Part shown: positions 1 to 8,600 of the stretch, piece by piece
How positions within the stretch are numbered: position 1 is the stretch's first letter
Layout: every line of letters starts with the position of its first letter
Assembly: GCF_002293435.1 (NCBI RefSeq)
Contig: NZ_DBDF01000193.1
Span: forward strand, 1-20,341
From: Bacteroides sp. UBA939
GTDB lineage: Bacteria > Bacteroidota > Bacteroidia > Bacteroidales > Bacteroidaceae
Length of the DNA stretch: 20,341 nucleotides
Direction: 5' to 3'
Notes under the pieces: model-generated
What the model was told of the DNA's origin: nothing
What the model saw: only the letters and a program-made list of their open reading frames with translations
The model's database searches: none
Program-made: the position numbers and the translations under genes

Positions 1-48
1 CCGGAAGAAAACCTGATAGAGCTTTATACTCCACTACAAACTCAATAA
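1..48 (+). CDS. possible C-terminal tail of a gene entering from the left
   Basis: Reading frame 1 is open from the window edge to a TAA at 46-48 and encodes PEENLIELYTPLQTQ. The composition is plausible for a real C-terminus, but 15 residues are too few to identify a family, and an open frame of this length is expected by chance. If real, the gene is convergent with the ATPase pseudogene to its right, with a 28-base gap. Confidence 0.25.
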   Translation, partial: PEENLIELYTPLQTQ

Positions 49-76
49 ATAGATAAACGAACAACCAGGAATGAAT

Positions 77-710
77 CTATTCCTGCACTTCATTATAAAA
101 GAATTTATGAATACCAAATAAGGGAATATTTTCCATCCAATCCTGGTCTTGATACCCTAACATCGAGATGCGTAACCCTTTCAATGAGTATTGCGGGTGA
201 CTTTTAACATATTCCGATATTGATTTGGCTCTGACATTCTCTTCGGCTTTTACTTCGATAGGAATTACACGCTTATCTGTTTGGATAACAAAATCTATCT
301 CTGCCGGAGTTGATTCACTACTCCAATAACAGGTAGAGATTCCCATTGATACCAATTGTTGGAGCACAAACTGTTCAGTAAAAGAGCCTTTGAACTCTTT
401 AAACACATTGTCACCCACCAACATTTGGTTGGCTGGTGCATCAACCATACACCCCAACAAACCACAATCGAGAAGGAAGAGCTTGAATGCGCCCAAGTCC
501 TCATAAAACTTCACGGGCATCTGCAATTCTTTTACCCGACATACTTTATGAATGATGCCGGCATCAATAAGCCACGTTTTCGAACTCAAGTTCACCAAAG
601 CGTTTCATAATCCAAGTCTTTCCTACTTGACGCGCTCCTAACAAAATCAGCGGTTTCCGCCAAGGCTCATTTTTCCATTGCCTTAGTTGTTTTATGATTT
701 TTCTTTCCAT
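77..710 (-). pseudogene. DUF4143-type AAA ATPase, internally deleted and frameshifted
   Basis: Two pieces of one Bacteroides AAA/DUF4143 ATPase lie here in different frames. Translation from ATG at 708-710 gives 48 residues including the Walker A segment LLGARQVGKTW, then FENVAY and a TGA at 564-566. A second frame, open from about 598 to the TAG at 77-79, carries the C-terminal half: WLIDAGIIHK, KFYEDLGAFKLFLLDCGLLG and the nuclease-like segment EIDFVIQTDKRVIPIEVKAE. Intact family members are about 380-430 residues, so roughly 200 middle residues (Walker B, sensor and lid) are missing, by comparison with the family from memory. The TTG at 596-598 could start the C-terminal piece, but no full ATPase can be made. 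Family members are usually orphan genes of unclear function, some toxin-antitoxin-like. Confidence 0.85.
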
Positions 711-735
711 ATTGCTGCTGATTTATATACCGAAA

Positions 736-743
736 CAAAGTTA
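736..743 (-). promoter_or_regulatory. Bacteroides -7 box upstream of the ATPase pseudogene
   Basis: The minus strand reads TAACTTTG, a full match to the Bacteroides -7 consensus TAnnTTTG, 25 bases before the ATG at 710. No TTTG is seen at the expected -33 distance, so the call rests on the -7 box and its position. It suggests the broken gene can still be transcribed. Confidence 0.45.
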
Positions 744-788
744 GCAAGTGCGAAGATACACTTTTTCGATGATAGCTTTAACCCAATA

Positions 789-1469
789 TCACTTCATCTC
801 TGTCTCTAACTTCTTAATCTTCTCCAGAATATTTCCTGCCTCTGTAGAAGGGAACAATTGCAGTACCCGCTGCAAATAATCCTTAGCTTTGGAATAACTA
901 TTGGAATAGACCGCCGAAAGGCTGTTACGGTAGCGGGCATGTTGCATCCGCGTAGGAGAAGTTATTCTTTTATAATTAGAATCCAACGTCTTCTTTTCCT
1001 GTTCAGCCTGCAGATAGAAATAATTTCCCAAGAAAATATTAGCTTGCAAATTATTGGCATCATGCATCAATACTTTTTCATAAGTTTCGACAGCATCCTT
1101 TTCCTTTCCTCGCATCATCTCCATTTCGGCACACGACACAAGCGCAGCAATATCTTCGGAATGATATTGCAGGTATTCCCTATAAAACAAATAAGCCTTG
1201 TCATAATTCCGCTTACGTTTATAATAGGTTGCCAATTCATTTATCAAATGGGGAGCTACGGGGCTGCTCTTTTCAATGTGAGTCCAGTAAAACATCTCGG
1301 CCTGATCAGCCTCAGCATCTATTGATTGACGGAACAGGCTCACCGCATAATCGTCTTGCTCTTCAGACAATGCGGCAGATACCTTTTGCAACAGTTCTCC
1401 AGCTGATTGTGCAGAGAGCACAAAGGGGAACGCAGTCATGAACGAAAATAGTAAAGTTAAAGTTCTCAT
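789..1469 (-). CDS. secreted tetratricopeptide-repeat protein
   Basis: A 226-residue protein with a typical N-terminal signal peptide (hydrophobic stretch LTLLFSFMTAFPFVLSA, likely cleaved before QSAGE). The body is alpha-helical with TPR-like repeats: about residues 72-105 (ELATYYKRKRNYDKAYLFYR), 106-139 (AALVSCAEMEMMRGKEKDAV) and 141-175 (NLQANIFLGNYFYLQAEQEK), then a segment with SKAKDYLQRVLQLFPS. TPR proteins scaffold protein contacts; a periplasmic location is inferred. No catalytic motif is present and the partner is unknown. It is divergent from pyrH. A purine-rich AAGGA lies just before the ATG on the minus strand. Confidence 0.8.
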   Translation of the reverse strand: MRTLTLLFSFMTAFPFVLSAQSAGELLQKVSAALSEEQDDYAVSLFRQSIDAEADQAEMFYWTHIEKSSPVAPHLINELATYYKRKRNYDKAYLFYREYLQYHSEDIAALVSCAEMEMMRGKEKDAVETYEKVLMHDANNLQANIFLGNYFYLQAEQEKKTLDSNYKRITSPTRMQHARYRNSLSAVYSNSYSKAKDYLQRVLQLFPSTEAGNILEKIKKLETEMK

Positions 1470-1501
1470 TTCCTTGTGAAATTATCCAGTTTTTGTTGTT
1501 G

Positions 1502-1509
1502 CAAATATA
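1502..1509 (-). promoter_or_regulatory. Bacteroides -7 box for the TPR gene
   Basis: The minus strand reads TATATTTG, matching TAnnTTTG, 32 bases before the ATG at 1469. No clear -33 TTTG is present. The same octamer occurs on the other strand before pyrH, so the 240-base gap looks like a divergent promoter region. Confidence 0.5.
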
Positions 1510-1680
1510 CTTCTTTATAAAACGTTATGCACTTTAAAAAATGTTATTATCCGAGTTTCCTGGTCATATCCAACCAAAAGAATACTCTTACTGACTAATA
1601 GAACAAAAACACACTTCAAAATGATTTCAAAATCCATAGAAAAATTCCGCATCAAAGTCAATCTATACAGGCAGAAAGCG

Positions 1681-1688
1681 TATATTTG
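1681..1688 (+). promoter_or_regulatory. Bacteroides -7 box for pyrH
   Basis: TATATTTG matches the -7 consensus TAnnTTTG and ends 21 bases before the preferred pyrH ATG at 1710, implying a very short leader. A -33 TTTG is not visible. This box lies beyond the upstream in-frame start near 1686, which supports choosing the later ATG. Confidence 0.5.
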
Positions 1689-1709
1689 CAAAAAACTAAA
1701 TATAATCTT

Positions 1710-2429
1710 ATGACAAAGTATAAAAGAATTCTGTTAAAGCTCAGCGGTGAGAGTCTGATGGGTGAAAAACAATACGGTATTGACGAAAAGCGCCTTGCCG
1801 AATATGCTGCACAAATCAAGGAAATCCACGAACTGGGTGTTCAAATAGGCATCGTAATCGGCGGTGGTAACATTTTCCGCGGACTGAGTGGCGCCAATAA
1901 AGGATTCGACCGCGTGAAAGGCGACCAAATGGGTATGCTCGCTACAGTTATCAACAGCCTGGCATTGAGTTCCGCCTTGGTTGCAACAGGTGTAAAGGTA
2001 CGCGTGCTAACAGCCGTACGCATGGAACCCATCGGAGAATTCTATAATAAATGGAAAGCCATAGAATGTTTGGAAGCGGACGAAGTTGTTATCATGTCGG
2101 CGGGTACGGGCAATCCGTTCTTCACTACCGATACCGGTTCTTCACTGCGCGGTATCGAGATTGAGGCCGACGTCATGCTGAAAGGCACACGCGTAGACGG
2201 TATCTATACGGCCGATCCCGAAAAAGACCCGACCGCCACTAAATTCCATGACATCACTTATGATGAAGTGTTGAAACGCGGATTGAAAGTAATGGACCTC
2301 ACAGCGACTTGCATGTGTAAAGAAAACAACCTCCCCATTATCGTTTTCGATATGGACACTGTAGGAAATCTGAAGAAAGTAATACGAGGGGAAGAGATTG
2401 GAACATTGGTACATAATTTGGAGGTTTGA
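1710..2429 (+). CDS. pyrH: UMP kinase (uridylate kinase)
   Basis: Phosphorylates UMP to UDP with ATP in the cytoplasm, the first committed step from UMP to UTP and CTP. The 239-residue protein has the hexameric bacterial UMP kinase layout of the amino acid kinase fold: N-terminal KRILLKLSGESLMG (residues 5-18), GGGNIFRG (51-58), the UMP-binding GTGNPFFTTDTGSSLRG (132-148), and EADVMLKGTRVDGIYTADP (152-170). DLTATCMCKENNLPIIVFD follows at 196-214. The frame can be extended 8 codons upstream to about 1686, but homologues start at the residues matching ATG 1710 and the -7 box overlaps that extension, so 1710 is chosen. The enzyme is usually essential and under UTP feedback. It is followed by frr, a common pairing in bacteria. 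Confidence 0.96.
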   Translation: MTKYKRILLKLSGESLMGEKQYGIDEKRLAEYAAQIKEIHELGVQIGIVIGGGNIFRGLSGANKGFDRVKGDQMGMLATVINSLALSSALVATGVKVRVLTAVRMEPIGEFYNKWKAIECLEADEVVIMSAGTGNPFFTTDTGSSLRGIEIEADVMLKGTRVDGIYTADPEKDPTATKFHDITYDEVLKRGLKVMDLTATCMCKENNLPIIVFDMDTVGNLKKVIRGEEIGTLVHNLEV

Positions 2430-2448
2430 CAAGATTATACTACTTTTG
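2417..2448 (+). promoter_or_regulatory. consensus Bacteroides promoter for frr, overlapping the pyrH end
   Basis: TTTG at 2417-2420, a 20-base spacer, then TACTTTTG at 2441-2448. Both the -33 (TTTG) and -7 (TAnnTTTG) elements match, at the spacing known for the primary sigma factor of Bacteroides. The -33 element lies inside the last pyrH codons. A start near 2455 would give a leader of about 38 bases to the frr ATG. This is the best promoter match in the window. Confidence 0.65.
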
Positions 2449-2492
2449 CTCAATTATAAATCCGAAGAATACAAATCTAAAAGCCAAAGAAT

Positions 2493-3053
2493 ATGAGAGA
2501 AGTTAAAGAGATTTTAGACGAAGCGCAAGAACAAATGGATATGGCTGTCATTTACTTGGAAGAAGCATTAGCCCACATCCGTGCCGGAAAAGCAGATATA
2601 CGTTTGCTGGACGGTATACGTGTCAACTCTTACGGAAGCATGGTTCCTATTAACAATGTAGCCGCCGTAACAACTCCTGATGCTCGCAGTATCGCTATCA
2701 AACCTTGGGAAAAAACCATGTTCCGGGTTATAGAAAAAGCCATTATTGACTCCAGCCTTGGTATCATGCCTGAAAATAATGGTGAAATCATCCGCATCGG
2801 CATCCCTCCTCTGACTGAAGAACGCCGTAAACAACTCGCCAAACAATGTAAAAATGAAGGTGAAACATCCAAAGTAAGCGTACGCAACGCACGTCGTGAT
2901 GGTATCGACGCCCTGAAGAAATCCGTAAAAGACGGACTATCGGAAGATGCACAAAAAGGCGGCGAAGAAAAACTCCAAAAAATCCACGACAAGTACATCA
3001 AACAGATTGATGAAATGCTTGCGAAGAAGGATAAGGAGATTATGACTGTATAA
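2493..3053 (+). CDS. frr: ribosome recycling factor
   Basis: With EF-G, splits the post-termination ribosome so that subunits can be reused; it acts in the cytoplasm. The 186-residue length is the family norm. Recognisable RRF features are EEALAHIRAGKADIRLLDGI near residues 23-42 (usually RTGRA in other phyla), the PINNVAAVTTPDARSIAIKPW segment (52-72), IGIPPLTEERRKQLAKQCK in the hinge and C-terminal helix region, and VRNARRDGIDALKK. The ATG at 2493 is the first start after the promoter. It lies 63 bases after pyrH in the same direction. The dedicated promoter suggests it can be transcribed independently of pyrH. Confidence 0.96.
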   Translation: MREVKEILDEAQEQMDMAVIYLEEALAHIRAGKADIRLLDGIRVNSYGSMVPINNVAAVTTPDARSIAIKPWEKTMFRVIEKAIIDSSLGIMPENNGEIIRIGIPPLTEERRKQLAKQCKNEGETSKVSVRNARRDGIDALKKSVKDGLSEDAQKGGEEKLQKIHDKYIKQIDEMLAKKDKEIMTV

Positions 3054-3062
3054 TATATTAAA

Positions 3063-3188
3063 TTGAAAGTTGAAAATTAGAAGTTATTGTTTTGCCATGG
3101 TATTATTTGTATGGTACGTTGGTATTTATATGTTGTATGGCATTTCAACCTCTTGTTTTAATTTCCGACTTTAATTTTCAACTTTCAA
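3063..3188 (+). repeat. inverted repeat between frr and rsgA
   Basis: TTGAAAGTTGAAAATTA at 3063-3079 is perfectly complementary to TAATTTTCAACTTTCAA at 3172-3188, giving a 17-bp stem around a 92-base interval. Beyond the right arm the sequence continues as TTCAATTTTCAATTCAATT up to the rsgA start. The AATTGAAA-type composition resembles repeat sequences that I recall from Bacteroides intergenic regions, but copy number cannot be checked here. No ORF of note lies inside. It could be a small mobile or repeat remnant, or an mRNA structure between the two genes. Confidence 0.6.
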
Positions 3189-3207
3189 TCTTCAATTTTC
3201 AATTCAA

Positions 3208-4140
3208 TTGAAAGGTCTGGTAATAAAGAATACAGGAAGTTGGTATTTGGTAAAGACCAACGAAGGGAATTGTGTGGAATGCAAGATTAAGGGCAACTTC
3301 CGCCTTAAAGGTATCCGCAGTACAAATCCAGTTGCTGTAGGAGATCGTGTGCAAATTATTCTAAATCCGGAAGGAACCGCTTTTATCAGTGAAATAGAAG
3401 ACCGGAAAAACTACATTATCCGCCGTGCTTCCAACTTATCGAAACAATCGCATATACTTGCCGCCAATCTTGATCAATGCATGCTCATTGTTACGGTTAA
3501 TTATCCGGAAACTTCCACTATTTTTATTGATCGTTTTCTGGCATCCGCCGAAGCATACCGGGTACCTGTTAAGATAATTTTCAATAAGACAGATACCTAC
3601 AACGAAGATGAACTCCACTATCTGGACGGGCTTATCAATCTCTATACCACTATCGGTTATCCCTGTTTCAAAGTTTCTGCCAAAACAGGTGAAGGCGTAG
3701 AATGTATCCGGGAAGAGTTAAAAGAACAGATAACACTTTTTTCCGGACATTCCGGAGTGGGAAAATCCACACTAATCAATTCCATTCTACCTGAAATGGA
3801 TATCAAAACAGGAGAAATCTCCACCTATCACAACAAAGGGATGCATACTACCACGTTTTCTGAAATGTTCCCCGTTTCAGAAAACGGATATATTATTGAC
3901 ACTCCGGGTATCAAAGGATTCGGTACTTTTGATATGGAAGAGGAAGAAATAGGGCATTACTTTCCGGAAATATTCAAATTTTCCACAGACTGCCGCTATG
4001 GAAATTGTACGCATCGCCATGAACCGGGTTGTGCCGTACGGAAAGCTGTAGAAGAACATTACATCAGCGAATCACGCTACACCTCCTACCTTAACATGCT
4101 GGAAGATAAGGAAGAAGGGAAATACCGGGCAGCACATTAA
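3208..4140 (+). CDS. rsgA: ribosome small subunit-dependent GTPase A
   Basis: A circularly permuted GTPase that acts late in 30S ribosomal subunit maturation. The 310-residue protein has an N-terminal OB-fold (about 1-70), then motifs in permuted order: G4 NKTD (126-129), SAKTG (157-161), the P-loop GHSGVGKST (180-188) and G3 DTPG (231-234). The C-terminal zinc-binding motif has C262, C267, H269 and C275. The start is unusual: no ATG lies upstream, an in-frame TAA sits at 3172, and the protein beginning MKGLVIKNTG at TTG 3208 matches the N-terminus I recall for Bacteroides RsgA. No Shine-Dalgarno sequence is seen. The older name is yjeQ/engC. Confidence 0.95.
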   Translation: MKGLVIKNTGSWYLVKTNEGNCVECKIKGNFRLKGIRSTNPVAVGDRVQIILNPEGTAFISEIEDRKNYIIRRASNLSKQSHILAANLDQCMLIVTVNYPETSTIFIDRFLASAEAYRVPVKIIFNKTDTYNEDELHYLDGLINLYTTIGYPCFKVSAKTGEGVECIREELKEQITLFSGHSGVGKSTLINSILPEMDIKTGEISTYHNKGMHTTTFSEMFPVSENGYIIDTPGIKGFGTFDMEEEEIGHYFPEIFKFSTDCRYGNCTHRHEPGCAVRKAVEEHYISESRYTSYLNMLEDKEEGKYRAAH

Positions 4141-4274
4141 AATTCAAAAGCACCTGTGGGGCGTAAATTCTGATACCTTTTTTAATGATTATCCGTATAA
4201 CCTACATTATTCATAGCGTAAGCACTTCGTAATAATTACTTATACTACAAATGAGAATTTATCGAAGAATGGAT

Positions 4275-4344
4275 ACGCGGACGACACGGATTAAGCGGAC
4301 GAACGCGGATTTTTTTCTTAAATAATAATTTAGCTGTACGCGGA
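4275..4344 (+). repeat. short tandem GCGGA-type repeats
   Basis: Heptamers ACGCGGA (4275), ACACGGA (4284), AAGCGGA (4293) and ACGCGGA (4303) follow each other every 9-10 bases, with another ACGCGGA at 4338. Each is followed by CG or TT. The units stand out from the AT-rich surroundings. Similar ACGCGGATT strings occur, in my recollection, in other Bacteroides intergenic regions, suggesting a dispersed repeat. No function is evident. Confidence 0.5.
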
Positions 4345-4439
4345 TTAACAAGAGTATCTCTATTAGCTTCGCTAAATTATCATTTATGACAAGGCACTTA
4401 TGAATAATGCAGGATAAATACCACTAACCCGAATAATTC

Positions 4440-4478
4440 ATGCTTCAGGAGTTAGAGGAGTTATCCTTCGTGAAGCAT
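4440..4478. repeat. small inverted repeat upstream of the efflux operon
   Basis: ATGCTTCA (4440-4447) and TGAAGCAT (4471-4478) are exact reverse complements separated by 23 bases, which themselves contain GGAGTTA twice. The repeat lies 102 bases before the membrane fusion protein ATG. It could be a regulator-binding site or chance; the arms are short. Confidence 0.3.
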
Positions 4479-4579
4479 TACCTTATCGTTTTATTATCTT
4501 TTTTAACGATTCCAATATTAAACCTTTCAGCCCTCAAAAGATCCAAAACTAATGCTGACATACATATTAATACTAATAC

Positions 4580-5662
4580 ATGAATAAGAAAGTTAAATGG
4601 GGCATTGTTATTTTTATTGGTGCCGGACTAATTGGGTGGGGAGTTTATTCTCAGTTCCCCAAAGAAAACAAAGAATTGGCTGCTGCCGACAAAGTAATGA
4701 GTAGTAACCACAATACCAGGAGAATTTTAAATGTAAACGCAAAAATCATCAAGCCGCAATTGCTGAAAGATGATGTTCCGCTCACCGGCATCACACTTCC
4801 CGATGAAGAGGTTGATTTGTCGTTTGAGGCTTCCGGAAAGATTATAGAGATTAATTTCGAGGAAGGCACGCTGGTAAAGAAAGGTCAGTTGCTGGCAAAA
4901 GTAAATGACCGCCCCTTGCAAGCCCAACTTCAACGCCTTGTTTCTCAGTTGAAACTGGCAGAAGACCGTGTGTTCCGCCAAAACGCATTGCTGGAAAGGG
5001 ATGCGGTCAGTAAGGAAGCCTATGAGCAGGTGAAAACAGAACTTGCCACCCTCAAAGCCGACATAGACCTGATACAAGCTAATATTGCACAGACCGAACT
5101 CCGTGCTCCTTTTGACGGGATGATCGGTTTGCGGCAGGTCAGTGTAGGGTTTTATGCCACACCTACTACAATCGTTGCAAAGCTTACAAAGATTACCCCC
5201 CTGAAAATAGAGTTTGCTGTCCCCGAACGCATTGCTTCCGATATTAAAATAGATGCAGGAGTGAGCTTTGAAGTAGAAGGCAGATTAGACAGATTACAAG
5301 CCAAGGTATATGCCCGTGAATCCAGTATAGACATAAATACCCATACGTTGACTGTACGCGCCCTCTACCCCAACACAAATGGTCGCGTAATGCCGGGACG
5401 TTATGCCTCCATCCATCTGAACAGAACCGAAATTGTCGATGCGATTGCCATACCATCCGAAGCGATAGTGCCTGAAATGGGTAAAGACAAGGTCTTTCTT
5501 TATAAATCAGGGAAAGCTGAGCCTGTAGAAATACAAACCGGCATCCGTACCGAAGCAGAAGTGCAAGTATTACGGGGAATAAATGCCGGAGATACCATTA
5601 TTACCTCGGGCACATTGCAACTTCGTACCGGATTGCCTGTAACTCTGGATGTTATCAATTAA
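4580..5662 (+). CDS. RND efflux periplasmic adaptor (membrane fusion protein)
   Basis: Links the inner-membrane pump to the outer-membrane channel in a tripartite efflux complex. The 360-residue protein starts with a membrane segment after MNKKVKWG (residues about 8-25). It has no lipobox cysteine, so it is probably anchored by an uncleaved N-terminal helix. The HlyD/AcrA layout follows: a lipoyl half-domain with GTLVKKGQLLAKVND, a helical hairpin rich in Leu, Gln and Glu, the second lipoyl half with ELRAPFDGMIGLRQVSVGFY, a beta-barrel (LKIEFAVPE) and a membrane-proximal domain ending in TSGTLQLRTGLPVTLD. It is the first gene of a compact operon, 11 bases before the pump gene. The substrate cannot be read from the sequence. 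Confidence 0.92.
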   Translation: MNKKVKWGIVIFIGAGLIGWGVYSQFPKENKELAAADKVMSSNHNTRRILNVNAKIIKPQLLKDDVPLTGITLPDEEVDLSFEASGKIIEINFEEGTLVKKGQLLAKVNDRPLQAQLQRLVSQLKLAEDRVFRQNALLERDAVSKEAYEQVKTELATLKADIDLIQANIAQTELRAPFDGMIGLRQVSVGFYATPTTIVAKLTKITPLKIEFAVPERIASDIKIDAGVSFEVEGRLDRLQAKVYARESSIDINTHTLTVRALYPNTNGRVMPGRYASIHLNRTEIVDAIAIPSEAIVPEMGKDKVFLYKSGKAEPVEIQTGIRTEAEVQVLRGINAGDTIITSGTLQLRTGLPVTLDVIN

Positions 5663-5673
5663 GAAATAGAACC

Positions 5674-8600
5674 ATGAATATATCCGAACTCAGTATACGG
5701 CGTCCTGTACTCTCTACAGTACTTACTCTTATCATCCTACTTTTCGGATTGATCGGGTATAGTTACCTCGGCGTCCGCGAATATCCGTCTGTAGATAACC
5801 CCATCATTTCGGTATCTTGTTCCTATCCGGGTGCAAATGCCGATGTAATTGAGAACCAAATTACCGAACCGCTGGAACAAAATATCAATGGTATTCCGGG
5901 TATTCGTTCCCTGTCCAGTGTCAGCCAGCAAGGATCTTCACGCATCACAGTGGAGTTTGAACTATCTGTAGACCTGGAGACTGCAGCAAACGACGTGCGC
6001 GACAAAGTCTCGCGTGCTCAACGCTTCCTGCCCCGTGACTGTGACCCTCCTACCGTATCAAAAGCAGATGCTGACGCTATGCCTATTTTAATGGTAGCTT
6101 TGCAGAGTGATAAACGCTCGTTGCTGGAAATAAGCGAGATTGCCGACCTTACCGTGAAAGAGCAACTACAAACCATCGCCGATGTTAGTAGCGTCGGTAT
6201 CTGGGGAGAAAAACGTTTTTCTATGCGCTTATGGCTCGACCCGGCTAAAATGGCAGGTTACGGTATTACGCCTATTGACGTAAGAAATGCTGTTGACCAG
6301 GAAAACGTAGAGTTACCCTCAGGAAGTATTGAAGGAAATACAATCGAGCTTACTATCCGTACATTGGGCTTGATGCATACGGCCGAAGAGTTCAACAACC
6401 TTATTATTCGGGAAGATAACAACCGTATTGTTCGTTTCAGAGATATCGGACGGGCAGAATTGGGACCGGCAGACATCAAGAGCTACATGAAGATGAATGG
6501 CGTGCCTATGGTTGGTATCGTTGTAGTACCCCAACCGGGAGCCAACCACATCCAGATAGCCGATGCCGTGTATGCCCGTATGGAACAAATGCAGAAAGAC
6601 CTGCCTGAAGATGTGCAATACTCTTACGGTTTCGATAATACCAAGTTTATCCGCTCCTCCATCGCTGAAGTGGAAGAAACGGTATATGTGGCATTTATCC
6701 TCGTTATCATTATCATCTTCCTCTTCCTGCGCGACTGGCGCGTAACGCTGGTGCCATGTATCGTAATCCCGGTTTCTCTTATCGGCGCATTCTTTGTTAT
6801 GTACCTGGCAGACTTCTCCATCAACGTACTCTCCATGTTGGCAATTGTATTGGCTGTAGGACTGGTAGTGGACGACGCTATCGTAATGACGGAAAATATT
6901 TATGTGCGTATAGAGCGTGGAATGCCACCCAAAGAGGCGGGCATCGAAGGAGCGAAAGAAATTTTCTTTGCCGTAATTTCTACCACTATCACACTGGTAG
7001 CCGTATTCTTCCCTATCGTATTTATGGATGGTATGACAGGACGCCTGTTCCGCGAATTCAGTATTGTAGTTTCCGGTTCAGTAATCATCTCATCGTTTGC
7101 CGCATTAACCTTTACGCCGATGCTTGCTACCAAGCTATTGGTAAAGCAGGAGAAGAAAAACTGGTTTTACCTGAAAACCGAACCGTTCTTTGAAGGGATG
7201 AACCACCTTTACAGCCGTTCGCTGGAAATCTTCCTCAATAAACGTTGGTTAGCCCTGCCTTTTGTATTGGCTACATTAGTCATGATCCTATTTCTCTGGA
7301 ATGCTATTCCCGCCGAAATGGCTCCTTTGGAAGACCGTTCGCAAATCTCCATCAATACACGCGGCGCCGAAGGTGTGACGTATGAATTTATACGGGATTA
7401 TACGGAAGAAATCAATCAACTGGTTGACTCCATTGTGCCCGACGCCGAGTCTGTTACCGCACGCGTATCAAGCGGTAGCGGTAATGTTCGCATCACGTTG
7501 AGAAACATGAAAGAGCGCGACTATACGCAAATGCAAGTCGCCGAACAACTATCCAGAGTGGTACAAAGAAAAACGGAGGCGCGTTCATTCGTTCAGCAAT
7601 CGTCTTCATTCGGCGGACGTCGCGGAGGTATGCCGGTGCAATATGTGCTTCAAGCTACCAACATTGAAAAGCTACAGGAAATATTACCGGTATTTATGGC
7701 GAAAGTCTATGAGAATCCCGTATTCCAGATGGCTGATGTAAACCTGAAGTTCAGTAAACCGGAAACTCGTATTAATATTAATCGCGATAAAGCGAGCATT
7801 ATGGGAGTAAGTACGCGTAACATTGCACAGACCTTGCAATATGGCTTAAGCGGTCAGCGTATGGGATACTTCTACATGAACGGAAAGCAATATGAAATAT
7901 TAGGTGAAATCAACCGCCAGCAACGCAACAAGCCTTCTGACCTGAAAGGTATCTACATTCGTAGTGGAGAAGGCGAGATGGTGCAGTTGGATAACCTGAT
8001 TGAACTGACCAATGGAATTGCCCCACCACAGTTATACAGATACAATCGTTTTGTTTCCGCTACCGTTTCTGCAGGACTTGCCGATGGAAAGACTATCGGA
8101 CAGGGTTTGGAGGAAATGGACAAGATAGCGCAAGAAACCCTGGACGATACATTCCGTACCGCATTGGCAGGAGACTCCAAAGAATACCGGGAAAGTTCTT
8201 CCAGCCTGATGTTTGCTTTCATTCTCGCCATCGTGCTGATATACCTCATCCTGGCAGCTCAGTTCGAAAGCTTCAAAGACCCTCTAATCATCATGCTGAC
8301 CGTACCTCTTGCTATTACCGGAGCTTTGGTTTTCATGTATTTCAGTAATATCACAATGAATATTTTCAGCCAAATCGGTATTATTATGCTGATTGGCCTG
8401 GTAGCAAAGAATGGTATCCTTATCGTGGAATTTGCCAATCAGAAACAAGAGGTGGGAGAAGATAAGATGGAAGCCATTAAAAGCGCATCCCTGCAACGTC
8501 TGCGTCCTATTCTCATGACAAGCGCTTCCACCATCCTGGGATTGATACCGTTGGCGTTTGCCGCCGGCGAAGGTGCCAACCAGCGTATTGCCATGGGTAC

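Larger units (their letters stand above)
4141..4579. other. 439-base gap without a recognisable gene
   Basis: Between rsgA and the efflux operon no convincing ORF, RNA gene or strong terminator is seen. The stretch is AT-rich and holds small repeats, listed separately: tandem GCGGA-type units at 4275-4344 and an 8-bp-arm inverted repeat at 4440-4478. An 11-bp inverted pair is CATTATTCATA (4205-4215) with TATGAATAATG (4399-4409). The nearest -7-like sequence before the efflux operon is TATCTTTT at 4495-4502, one mismatch from TAnnTTTG, so the efflux promoter is not assigned with confidence. Confidence 0.6.

Noticed and set aside
1686..1709. Upstream start for pyrH adding eight residues
   Set aside because: It begins within the -7 promoter box, and homologues align from the ATG at 1710.
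4252..4335. Small ORF starting ATGAGAATTTATCG in the gap before the efflux operon
   Set aside because: It is made of the GCGGA tandem repeat, is under 30 codons, and has no ribosome-binding site.
4440..4478. TetR-type operator of the efflux operon
   Set aside because: The arms are 8 bp with a 23-base gap, longer than typical TetR half-site spacing, and no regulator gene is adjacent; kept only as a low-confidence repeat.
6756..7193. 145-codon ORF in another frame inside the RND pump gene
   Set aside because: It overlaps a conserved pump region in a different frame, and the composition is unlike a real protein.
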